A DNA stretch of 64,000 bases from contig CM074148.1 in NCBI GenBank assembly GCA_037178625.1, positions 62,001 to 126,000 on the forward strand. The letters are read 5' to 3'. The DNA comes from Skeletonema tropicum. Lineage: Eukaryota; Bacillariophyta; Thalassiosirophyceae; Thalassiosirales; Thalassiosiraceae. The translations under genes were made by a program, and so were the position numbers. Under the pieces are notes generated by a model that did no database searches, was not told where the DNA came from, and saw only the letters and a list, made by a program, of their open reading frames with translations. Below are positions 44,617 to 55,735 of the stretch, in pieces. The number at the start of each line of letters is the position of its first letter. Positions within the stretch are counted from its first letter, which is position 1.

Positions 44617-47600
44617 ATGAAATTTGGATTTACAAACGAGCGTGCTACCTCCAGCACTTCTTCTTCTACCACCAGCCGCTCCACTCGAAAGCTTCGTAAG
44701 CGATCTCCAGCAGAGGGTGCAGAGGCCGCTCAAAGCGTCAGTCTCACCAAAGATCCGCAATCATCCGCATCAGCTCCACATCCTTCTAACTCTCCTATTG
44801 GTAAGTTTGATGTGTACAATGTTTCCTGGAAACATCTCATCATCGACAGCGCGATTCTTCGCGATATGGCCGAGTCATCTTTCGGGGGTTCCATGGATTC
44901 TGATTTCGACGATCCGTTGTCGACGCTTCGTTCGTTGTTCGAGTCATGCTCCGAGCATGAATTGATGTATGTTAGTGCTACGATCGGTATGGAAGCCATT
45001 CGCAACGACAAGGTAGTTCTTATCGATGAGATCATTAAGACAATGTCCACGAAGAAGCAGCTATCTTTCGGTTGCACCCAGCTGCAGTCTGGTAGCATCG
45101 TCTCTGTTTCGCCAAGAGAAAAAGTCGAGAAATGTGATGTGAAATCGTGAGTGACGTCATAACATATTTTTGTGATCATGCCAATTTTATTTTCTCCGCG
45201 ATTTTTTATTAACCTCAATTATCCTTTTTCTGACAGTGCCGATCGCACGATGGCTGCCCCTCAAGTTCATTCTCGCACAACTCACTCCTCTGGTGATGTT
45301 TCATCAACACCAACTAAGAGTGATGGTGATTTTGTCAACAATAAGGCGTCGTAAGTACTTTACTGTTTTATACGTTCCTCTCATTTATTGTGCTTGTCCC
45401 GCTAAATGTTTCGCACCATACATCTTGTGTATCCTACAATATAAATATGTGCTCATGACAAATTTATTTCTCTTTTCTATTATGCATCGAAGTGATGGGT
45501 ATGAGCCGTATTATCACGACGAGTTGACAAGCGGTCAATGGCTCCGGAAGACTCTTATTAGAAAGAGTGGCTCTAATATTGGGAAGGAATACTACAAATT
45601 TATTGCACCGACAGGTCGCATTTTTAACAGTCTCAAAGCTGCAAAGGAGTTCGACGCGTCTATCAAAAATGAGTCTTCTCATAAGCTAGCGTCTGCTGAG
45701 GATCTTCCAGAGGAAGAAGAGCCACATAGCCCTTCGCAATTGTTGGCGGATCAAGCCAAGGACGTCATAAAGTCGATTGCTATGGTTGTACAACCTCCAA
45801 TTTACTATGAAGTTGTGAATGTCAGCGTCGACGTCGATAACATGGCTTGTGATGATCTTGTGAAGAAACATGGCTTGTCCTTAATTACAACTGCGGGTAG
45901 AAACTACGAAACTAAGCCCGGTGACGAGACAATCGATCTGCGAAACACTACATCCATTCCGTATATGACGAGTTGCGTTTTGAATGATTCTACAAAAGCT
46001 AGTTGGCACGGTACTGAGGCACTTTTTGTAGATTTCATTCAAACGATTCTTGATCATGTCGACGACGATCATGATTACTTCAGTCAAGTGACACCAGTTC
46101 TCCGTCAGTTCCTTCTCGAGAGCAGCAATTCATACAAGAGGGAATTACACACAATCCAGTGGTATTACACCTTGTTTGACTCGTTTAGCCGTATTTTTGG
46201 CGTTGATATTGGGCTAATTCTTCCTCCTGACGGGCTAAAAGATTGTGAGGTGTCGAGATTAGTGCGTTTTCCATTTTGTGTAGAATCCCGCGATGCCTTT
46301 TCGCCCGTTATTGTGTACAGGCTGTTGTTCGATCGGACTAAGATTGAGAATCGCCTTGGTGATGGTGGTTGTATTGTTGCGGGTGTATCAGTGTTTGTGT
46401 TCAGTAATCGTGAAGAGTCCTCTGAGGTAGCTTCACCTGCTGGAGGTGGTATCAGGTCACGCAGCGGCTCTGATCGTTCAGACGAACCATTAGATTACAA
46501 ACTTGAGATGTTCTTTCCTGATACAAAGCGCTTGAAATCGGGTTTTGGCAATGATAGGGGACCATCTCTATTCGACTGTTATGCCAATGGCAAATCAAGT
46601 TTCGGTGACAGATCGCATTCATCTAAAGAGGCTCTTCCAAATGAGATTGATATCAGTGACACCAAAATGTCGGCTCGAAGTTTGTTTACAACCCCCAACA
46701 ATCGTCAATCTGCTAAAACTTCGAAGGAAGACTCAGACATGATCGAGAAGTTACAGGCAGAGATTGAAATGTTGAAAGAGAAGAACAATGCGACTCAGAG
46801 CACATCAACTGAGTTAATTTCGAAAGGTGAGTTACAAAAATATCAGGGAGATCAGACGAGTGAGGGTGGTGAAGTGTCTTCTGGCGTAGTCTCTCGTGGT
46901 GGATGGGGGGGCTTAGTGTCTGGCGGTAAAGAAGCTATTTTGAAAGTTGCATCTCCAGTAAAGAAGCGGAAGAGCAGTCGAGTAGCCCTGCAAGTCAGTC
47001 CTCCAATCTTCAACAGGAAAACTGGTGGACAAAGCTGCTTCATAATCTTCATGGAAATGGGTGTAGATGCATGGTGGCTCAAGTCTGAAACCATGACGTC
47101 TGTGTGCGAAACATTCTTCAAGCACGTTCACAAGCAGAACGAAGTTGCCAGTTGCTACGTTTTCAATGAAACCACTATTAAAGCTCTCGTCTTTGGTGGT
47201 GACAACAATATTTCAAAGAAGACACGCAAAAATGGGGCTACCTACCCGATCTACAAGATGTGTTGCATTATGAACTTCCCAGGAAAAGGCTTTCCAGTCG
47301 AAACGCACTTGACTAAGTTTGAATCCAACATCAAGAGCATGTTTTCCGATGCCACAGTCCCAGCGGTCATCGCTCTCGATGCGATGAAAGTATCTTCGTC
47401 CAATCTTTATAACGGCTTCTTCAACGGGGAGTATCGTCAAGGATCCATGAAGAATGTCACTTACAAAGATGATGATGAGTTGTGTAAAGATATCAAAGCT
47501 GCATTGGAAGCTACTTTCAAAAATGGCTTTGGTACAAAGACGCTTAACCAACCGCTCAATAAGCATTTAACTGACTGGGGTATCAAGCAATACTTGACTG

Positions 47601-47710
47601 AAATTGGATACACCTCTTTCGATGACGTCAAAGATTGCGACAGGAATAGCATCTATCGTGGTCGCGACTTTCCGATTTGGAGTGCTATTGAGGAGGACAT
47701 TGTCAATTAG
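44617..47710 (+). CDS. Hypothetical protein with MBD-like domain, three exons, 953 aa
   Basis: Exons are 44617-45146, 45237-45350 and 45493-47710, with 90- and 142-nt introns in phase 2 and consensus GTGAGT/GTAAGT donors. Total 953 codons. The N-terminus is Ser/Thr/Arg-rich. Near residues 222-268 the sequence SGQWLRKTLIRKSGSNIGK, then EYYKFIAPTGRIFNSLKAAK resembles a methyl-CpG-binding (MBD/TAM) domain: Trp, basic strand pair, P.G..F.S. Near 630 there is a short coiled coil (DMIEKLQAEIEMLKEKNN) and then a basic patch (VKKRKSSRVALQ). The last ~220 residues (KTGGQSCFIIFMEMGVDAWW onward) look globular but unrecognised. Intron 2 holds the shared palindrome. The gene is followed on the same strand by the Helitron gene. 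A chromatin- or DNA-binding role is suggested, not shown. Confidence 0.6.
45441..45470 (+). repeat. Shared palindrome, copy 5 (in intron 2 of 44617-47710)
   Basis: ATAAATATGTGCTCATGACA then AATTTATTTC; it lies in the opposite orientation to the other intronic copies. Confidence 0.65.
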
Positions 47711-47875
47711 TGCATGATTGATGATTAAATTATGGCTTGGGAGTACAATCTATGCAATTGGGTGAAATGTTGCTTTGTTAACATTCTAGGATCGAATTCT
47801 ATACTGACATATTCTGTTTCCCTCCTACTTTTTTCATATAATCCAATCATCTGGCTGGATCGGACTAACTACCAG

Positions 47876-50800
47876 TGTCGTTTACTCCACCGGGTGAGCC
47901 ATTAGCAGACATCTCAGTTCCAGTTGTGACACCTGTAAAAGATACAACATCGTCCATTGCTAGTAGACAAGGTGAGTTTTTGTACTTGTACGAGTGTCAC
48001 TGGTACGGTTTACGCTTCTGAAAATAAATTTGTCCTCACGACAAAAATATTTTGAGGTCCGATACTTCACCTCATCGCTGACAATTTTGGTCTTTTCCCA
48101 ATGTTACTTCCAGCTCCGAATATATCGTTAAAACATATTATATTCTTCGTGACAACCTGGCTTCAGAAAATCCTATGTGTCAAGCAAGTCCGAAACATAG
48201 GCATACCGCTGAAGGAGATCAAGAAGCAAAGTATGGTCGCTGAACAAAATTTGATAGACGGTCATCGCGAGACGAAGCTTCGTTTCATTCCGAAACACAA
48301 ATCACAGGAACTTGTTGCCATAATCGTGTTAGTGTCACTTAGCAACATAATGGACTTACAGAAACACTCCTTAGACAGTCCTGTTTGCCACACCATTTGT
48401 GACAGCTTGGTCAGTTCGGGTATATCATCCCTGGAGAGAAGAAAATTGCCCGAGGCCAAGTCTTCATTCCGCGAGCAGGTCTCAATCGCTGTAAATGCCA
48501 ATGTCAATCATTGTTTTGCGTTGTCGTTCAAGACGAATGACCAAAGACTCTTGTCAGCAGACAGGTTGTCTTCGGACCTATCGTCGAGGTTGTCGAATCT
48601 GGCTAATGGCCGTGACATTCCGTCGCTGTCGACGTATTTTGAGAACTCTCTTAGAGACAACATTAAGAGGAACGCTGTGGTAGTACACGGTATGGATTTT
48701 GCAACACTTGAGCCGGAAGAGTGTTTAAATGATGCGGTTCTCAATTTTTGGTTCAAATGGGTGACTACACCAAGGTGTCCAGAGGACAATACGTCTTCAG
48801 TACACATTTGCTCAACATTCCTTCTTTCGAGCGTATTGAACGATGGATACAATGAGAGATACCAAAAGTGGCTAAAGAATGTCAACATCTTTGACAAATC
48901 GATGGTATTGTTTCCGGTGCATCTAGCTCATCATTGGAGTTTGATAGTGGTGCTGAATCCGAAGCTCATAAATCAGACTAAAAGACGATGGAACGATCCA
49001 ATGTACACAGGAGATGTATTTGCCATGATCCATCTGGATTGTCTCGGGTGCGGAACGGTGCATAATAAGCAGCATCTTGCGAGAGCCGTTCGAGGCATAC
49101 TCAACAAGGAATGGATAAGTACAACAACAATGCTCTGGACAAAACAAACCGACCTTTCAGTCATCGGCACGAGTCATGTAAATTATATTCTCCCAAAGGT
49201 GAGTCGTACTCATAGTATGTATTATTTTATCCTGTCATACACTACTGATGACAAACTCACAAGAATACTACCTTCCATCAGTTCTCGTGCAGACCAACAG
49301 CTATGATTGTGGTGTACATGTCTGTCGTTACGTTGTGAACCTAGTGCGGATGTTGAACGATGCAGAGGTGAAAATGCCTAATGTGAAAATGACGGATGTG
49401 ATAGACAATTTCTCCACCAGTATTAGTGGTCACGAGTTGTTTGGCTATACTGAATCCGACATTAGTAGGATGCGGACTGAAATATACAACGTTATGGCCC
49501 ATATTATGAAGTCCTATCAACACCACCGCATACACGAACCTAGGTCTGATCATGATCCAGTCAGTGATAGCGAAGAAGACGAAGAAGAGGTGGAAATTCT
49601 TGACAGACAGACTTCGGAGGGCTCTGACGTAGTAATGTCAGATGCACAGATCATTGATGATGCGTCGTATCAATTTCAATCGGACCAAGATGACCATCTC
49701 TCCGTCGATACAGAAGGTAAGTGCTCTTTGTCTAAAGCAAATACTTATATACATCATCAAAATAAATTTGACATCTGTACAAAATTATTTTACAACCATC
49801 AACCTCAGGTGACATCCATCAAGTTCGATTGAGCTCCGACGACAATTACAATTACATTCACGTCGATTGTAACTTCGACTGCGACGATGAAGTTCAGCCA
49901 GCATCCAGCGACTTAAATACATTCGTTCAGATGGGTGACATCATAGAATACAGGAGCTCAAAGCAAGACGTACCAAGGAAGGGCGTAATTGTCGCCATTG
50001 GTGATCCTACATCAGAAGAGATTATTCAGATATCTGACGGCACGTGGCTCATGAGAAAGGTCCACCATGTGAAGCGGTTGGAAATCGTTCGACCATTGGA
50101 AGACAAGAGGTTGGTGAATCCTTCGCCGAAGTGGAAGGGTCTCGACAAAGTGGTTGTCATTCCTCCGTACGAAACAGTCGATGAAAATGACAGTGATTGC
50201 GCCTCATTAAAATCGGAAGTGACAGAAGAATTTGAATTCGACGAATCAGCATCTAGCAAGGAAGAAAAGATTCCCATGCACACGTCGAGGTCAGAAAAGA
50301 ATTACAGACAAAGAACATCGAGTGGAGTGACTGGGCATAACCACTGGTACAAATCACGACGAGTTAAGAGCGGTGCAGCATATCTAGACCAGAGGCGCGA
50401 CACAAGAAAGTACATTAGCTGGGCCAATTCAGGGAATGATTACGAGAAGGCAAGGTCAGTCATAAACCAGTTATACTTTGATTCTCTATGTTACGGTATT
50501 GTGGATAAATTCTACGAGAAGAAGCCGTATGATGCTCCAACCTTCAGAGAGTACCAAGAGAGGGTCACAGTAATGAAAAAAATGGTGGATTATCGAGCGA
50601 GGAATGAATTCAAGAAACTGAACATCACGCTTGACGTAACATTCATGGACAACCCTTGCTATGGTGAGCGTGGCAGGTCGAACGAGACAAACCGAGCTAG
50701 ACAAACTATAGAGGAGATGTTGAAATTCGAGCATAAGATGAGAACGCTGGACCTACAAACCTGCAGTGTTTGCCTGGAGAACAAGTTGGTATTTAAGGAA

Positions 50801-53800
50801 AGGAGCGTATGCGAAACATGCAAGAAAAAGAATCACTCAGAATCCTACTTCCTGGAGAACAACCTTCATCCAGTCTGGTACGAACGTGACAGCGAAGGAT
50901 GCATCAAAATGGGCGAAGACGGCAAACAAGTCGTGAGGTACGACATACCGGTCGAGCTGAAAGACCTGACAATGGCTGAAAAACTGCTGATTCGACGGTG
51001 TTCGCCATTCATACCATCGATGCACATCAAGGACGGTATCTATGGTATCAACGGCCATTGCGTTTGCTTTCCACAGGATATCGAAACTATGTGCACAGAA
51101 CTGCCTCAAACCAAATCGAACATGGTCATTTTTATCCGCCACATGAGCGATCATCACGAGGGCATTCAGAAAAGTCGTCATTACAAAGTGAGAAAGGAGA
51201 AAGTCCTAGCAGCTCTGCGGTGGCTCAAGATTCATCATCGCGGCTACCACGACATTACAATTTCGGAGTCAAATCTTGATTGGATAAAGAACGGTTCTAT
51301 CTACGATGTGGCAGAGACACACACTCTGAAAACGAAGCGAAGCAGAAGAGATGTTGTCGCAAATGCAACTGAAACGCTGTCGGGCAACCAATGTGATACA
51401 GAATCTAATGACGATGACGTTGAAGTCCAGACAATTCACCCGAACTACAAAGGTGATTCGCCCAACGCCACCCAAACGAAAGTCATCAAAGATTTCGTAA
51501 ACATAGCGAAACAGACAGGCCAGAAGGATAAGATTCTCAACTTCCCTCCGATCGATCACAGCAAGCCCTTGAAGTAAGTGAACAATTCTTCCCAGTGCCA
51601 TGTTTTTTCACCTCAATATGCCATGCATTCTTTGAACTGACCATTAATGTTATCCAAAAATTGCGTCATCGTCTACCAGTGAGTTCGACGCAATGGTACA
51701 AATTTTCGTGAATGCATATCCGTGTCTTTTCCCAGGCGGTATTGGTGACGTGTATGACCCAATACGAGGAAAGGTGAAAGACATCCATAGCTGGGCAACG
51801 CATATGATACGGTTCAAAGATGGAAGGTTCATCAACGATCAAATGTTTTGCTTGTATGTCTTCAACATGCTGCAAAGACACACAAACAACACGCAGGGGA
51901 ACTTCTTCTACAAGGACAAGAACTTCCTTGGTGCTAGCGACAGAATGCCTCCGACGGTGGAAGAGTTACAACAACAGTTTGCGGCAGGAGACATGAAGTA
52001 TTTGAACAAGTTGCGCTACCTCGCAAAGGGCATAAGAGGATCAGACAGTTTCTGGCGAGGAAAGACGGAAGAGTTGGAAGCGTGGATAGACTTCCACATA
52101 TCCCGTGGACACGGTCCTCCCACCCACTTCACAACGCTGTCATGTGCAGAGAATTGGTGGCCAGATCTGCGAAGGCTAATGATCAAGCTCGAGAAACAAG
52201 CTGGTAATATCGAGCATGCCGAACTGCTAGCAAAGAAGGACTTCGTAGCAATGACCAAATCCGTCAAACGATTTACGTTGTACGTGAATGATTTCTTCAT
52301 GAAGAGGTCGAGGGTGTTTCTCGACACGGTGGTGAAAAATGCTCTTGGTATTGAGCACTACTGGGCGAGGGTCGAGTTCGCACCAGGGAGGGGTCAGATT
52401 CATTTACACTTACTGGGAATTGGTAGGGACAAGTCTTATTTGTATGATTTCTATCGGGCTAAGTCGGAGGAGGAGAAGGTTAAGGTCATGGAAAAGTACG
52501 CCACTGGAGTGTTGGACATGACAGCCGACATTCGCGTAAATGAAGACCACGTTTCGGACAGGTCGCCCGACTCGATCAATCCACTAATGCACCGGTTTTG
52601 TGAATGTCCTGATAAAGGAGAGGACGTTCGACTGTTATGTCAGGAATGCATGGTGCACAAATGCAATAATTACTGCCTTGGTGACAACAGGAAGCATGAG
52701 CCACGAGAGTGTAGGTTTGATCATGGCAAAGAGTCCGAGTACGGCAAAGGTGACACACCCGGAAAGCCGCTCTGCAACATGTCGGTCATTGTCACTGATC
52801 GTAGAGGCTTAGAACATTTCAGATTACCGCGAACGCAATCTCGTAAGGCTGTCCAGCACAGCAAGACGCTATTGCAATGCTGGAGGGGCAATGTCGATAT
52901 CCAGCTATTGATTTACAGGTCGCACCCCGACAAGCCGGATGTTACTGAGATAGAGAGTGTTTGCAAGTATGTCGTAGCATACGCAAGCAAGAAGAATCAC
53001 ACTTCAAAGCAGGAAAAGGAAGCTGTGCAAAACATCATCCAGAGGTGAGATCTATACTTCTTTTGCTTGGTAACATTTCCATCGACAAAATAAATTTGTC
53101 TTCTCTACATTTTTATTTTTTGCCATGTTACTGAATTTTGATTCCAAACCATCAAATCGTGATCAAACCAAATAGCAAAAGCTCCGCCGACATCAATGGC
53201 GTCCAAACCTTGGTCAAGATGTCCCTAAACATGATGACAAGCAAGAGGCTCATCAGCATTCAAGAGGCTGTGCACGAGATAGATCGTCTGAGTTTAACAC
53301 TGTGTTCGGATGTTATCACCTACGTTTCGATACAAAACTGTCTGAAACTGCGAAAATCCTCCGACCCAAAGCCAAAAGATCTAGTGTATTGCTACGCAAC
53401 ACGTGATGAAAAACACAACAGATTATCATTGGACGAGTATTTCTATAAGGTTTGGTGCAGGAAAAACTTCATGATCGACCCAGATAGCGATCGGGAATGT
53501 AACAGGATCCTACTCCCAAGAGGTCTCAACTGCAGACCACGATACCCTATCGACTTCGATTACGCACGAGGGATGTTAATCATGCACAAACCGTGGAGTT
53601 TCAAGAATCCATTATGTACCAGAGACAAACAACGGACAATAGACACTTTCAAAAAAATGCTCGACACTAGAGTTGTCCCTACAAATGTTGTCACCGAATA
53701 TGAGCGAGCTGTAAGGTATGCTCACGAGAAGAGAATTGAGGTAGTGGCGAAGCAGGGCACTATTCAGGCAGATGTCAACATAGACGATCTCGATCCAGAA

Positions 53801-54321
53801 GACGCGGAACAATTCCTGAACTTTTTCCATTCCAGCCAGTTAACTGACATGAAGACCAACCCGATCCTTGCGGAAAACATGACAGTGGACATAGGATTGA
53901 ACCACGATTGGTCGGCGAGCTTCTTCCAGGGAGATAGGGACATAACAATGCCTGGGGAGGAGTACACGATCATGATTAGGGATCATGCTACCAAGGTACT
54001 AAATGATGAGAATGATCCAACTGATATTCCCACAAAATCAGATGGTACAAAGTATGACATCAACGACCTATCCGACGAACAACGAATGATAGTGCTCGCG
54101 ACGGTCGATACAGTTGTCAAGTTCCTAGAGAACGACGAAGACTACTTGCCACTGCGAGCCACCATTACTGGCATGGGCGGATGTGGGAAGTCACATGTCA
54201 TAAGCACTATCATATCCATCATAAGAGAGATGACCAACGTGAACAACACAGTCCAAGTTGCCGCACCGTCAGGCAGTGCTGCTTATAATGTCAAGGGCTG
54301 CACGCTGCATTCCCTTCTTGG
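47876..54321 (+). CDS. Helitron protein: Ulp1 protease-DUF6570-HUH Rep-Pif1 helicase, multi-exon, cut by gap
   Basis: Exons in one path: 47876-47971, 48114-49198, ~49282-49716, 49809-51573, 51680-53044, 53176-54321. All introns are GT-AG and phase-consistent except the third join, whose exact acceptor is unclear (49263, 49281 or 49292). Domain order: (1) Ulp1/C48 SUMO-type protease, with AHHWSLIVVLNP (His), IHLDCLGCGTV (Asp) and VQTNSYDCGVHVCRYV (Gln and Cys); (2) a Cys4 motif and a DUF6570-like region (LLIRRCSPFIPSMHIKDGIY, GHCVCFPQDIETM); (3) Helitron_like_N with NEFDAMVQIFVNAYPCLFPG, the HUH motif RGQIHLHLLG, a zinc segment ECMVHKCNNYCLG and the two-tyrosine motif CKYVVAYASKK; (4) a Pif1-type helicase start with Walker A TGMGGCGKSHVI and APSGSAAYNVKGCTLHSLLG. 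The rest of the helicase falls in the N gap. The first exon is internal, so the true 5' end is missing. About 1960 codons are visible. Rolling-circle transposition is the expected role. Confidence 0.85.
48021..48054 (+). repeat. Shared palindrome, copy 6 (Helitron gene intron)
   Basis: AAAATAAATTTGTC, CTCAC, then GACAAAAATATTTTG; an almost perfect hairpin inside the 47972-48113 intron. Confidence 0.9.
49759..49792 (+). repeat. Shared palindrome, copy 7 (Helitron gene intron)
   Basis: AAAATAAATTTGACATCTGT then ACAAAATTATTTTA in the 49717-49808 intron between the Ulp1 and DUF6570 exons. Confidence 0.85.
53087..53119 (+). repeat. Shared palindrome, copy 8 (Helitron gene intron)
   Basis: AAAATAAATTTGTC, TTCTC, then TACATTTTTATTTTT in the 53045-53175 intron. 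Flanking GTAACAT and ATGTTAC extend the dyad. Confidence 0.75.
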
Positions 54322-54821
54322 NNNNNNNNNNNNNNNNNNNNNNNNNNNNNNNNNNNNNNNNNNNNNNNNNNNNNNNNNNNNNNNNNNNNNNNNNNNNNNN
54401 NNNNNNNNNNNNNNNNNNNNNNNNNNNNNNNNNNNNNNNNNNNNNNNNNNNNNNNNNNNNNNNNNNNNNNNNNNNNNNNNNNNNNNNNNNNNNNNNNNNN
54501 NNNNNNNNNNNNNNNNNNNNNNNNNNNNNNNNNNNNNNNNNNNNNNNNNNNNNNNNNNNNNNNNNNNNNNNNNNNNNNNNNNNNNNNNNNNNNNNNNNNN
54601 NNNNNNNNNNNNNNNNNNNNNNNNNNNNNNNNNNNNNNNNNNNNNNNNNNNNNNNNNNNNNNNNNNNNNNNNNNNNNNNNNNNNNNNNNNNNNNNNNNNN
54701 NNNNNNNNNNNNNNNNNNNNNNNNNNNNNNNNNNNNNNNNNNNNNNNNNNNNNNNNNNNNNNNNNNNNNNNNNNNNNNNNNNNNNNNNNNNNNNNNNNNN
54801 NNNNNNNNNNNNNNNNNNNNN
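54322..54821. other. Assembly gap, exactly 500 N
   Basis: The round size suggests a placeholder, so the real distance is unknown. The gap begins inside the Helitron helicase domain. Sequence after the gap is not helicase-like, so the missing piece must contain at least the remaining helicase motifs. Confidence 0.99.
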
Positions 54822-55273
54822 TTTATCGTTGTTGGTGTTGGTATTGGTGCGATGAATGAGAAAGGTTCTGGTAGTTTGTTTGTGCTTCATTTTTCGTTTG
54901 GTAGTGAGTAGTGATTAGTATGGTTTCTTTGTGAGAGGGGCTTGGGCTTGGTTTTGTTACGCAACAATACTTTTAATATGGTGGTGGCAAGCAGAGACGA
55001 GCGGCTGTGGAGAGAGTCGATTTTAGAGAATATTATTATTTCACTTGATTTTCTGTGTTTGTATGTGTTGTTTGGTCATAACACGTAGGAATCAGTTCTA
55101 AAAAGGCCATCTTCACCACCAGCCATGATCCTTCTCCCAATCGTATGAATGATGTAATGATATGTAAGTTGCAGGGGCAAGAATTGTTAATTACGAACTT
55201 CAAAGCATGGCTATGTTCGAACTTGTGCTCTACACCTCTACACGGCTAGACTCACAGCCTATCAGCGCATGAT
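54822..55273. other. Region right of the gap, nothing recognised
   Basis: GT-rich then AT-rich sequence without a gene. ACACGTAGGAATCAGTTC near 55081 resembles ACACGTAGGAATTAGTATT at about 44120, in the shared promoter to the left; this could be chance or a remnant of the same element. Confidence 0.4.
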
Positions 55274-55683
55274 TTGCGGAAGATCATTCCAACTAAAAAG
55301 CATGCAACAAGCGAAGCTAAAGAAGCTTTGAAGCGTTACAAAGAACAAGATAAGAAATATACCTTCGATATGCAACAAAGGCGAGAACAATTGCAACTTG
55401 TAATTCATGCGGCGCACCCTGACCCCGTTGTGTCTTCTCGGCTAAAGCTGTGGGAGGTAGCGGTGAAGGTGTTCCCTCTGCGGAAGATCTACACAAAGCC
55501 TTTAGCAATGCCAATGCATCGACAGCAACGGCTTCATCTGTGGCGATAAAATCAGACGACACAACACACACTTCTAACAATAGACGATCCGTTCGATTTT
55601 GTGATGCTATCAAAGCAAATTATTACAACCCAAACACTGGAAATGTTATGTGGATGCCGACATTGTATCCCCTGAAGAGATAA
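55274..55683 (+). CDS. Hypothetical ORF pair, possibly one broken gene
   Basis: The first frame (from 55274) reads EAKEALKRYKEQDKKYTFDM and the second (to 55683) reads EDLHKAFSNANASTATASSV, then RRSVRFCDAIKANYYNPNTG. The composition is protein-like, and a frame change near 55440 separates the parts. No family is recognised. It sits at the left edge of the gypsy remnant and may belong to another retroelement. Confidence 0.25.
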
Positions 55684-55735
55684 TTGCATCCAGTGACGTT
55701 GGAGGAAAAACACCACTTTCAATCTGCAGAGGATG

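Noticed and set aside
47711..47875. First exon of the Helitron gene starting at ATG 47732
   Set aside because: Its only nearby donor is weak (GTGAAATG) and the phase does not fit the acceptor at 47875.
44110..55100. ACACGTAGGAATyAGT at 44.12 and 55.08 kb as terminal repeats of one element
   Set aside because: The match is short (~16 bp), similar GTAGGAATTAGTAT occurs at 17.89 kb, and the gene at 40577-43933 would fall outside.
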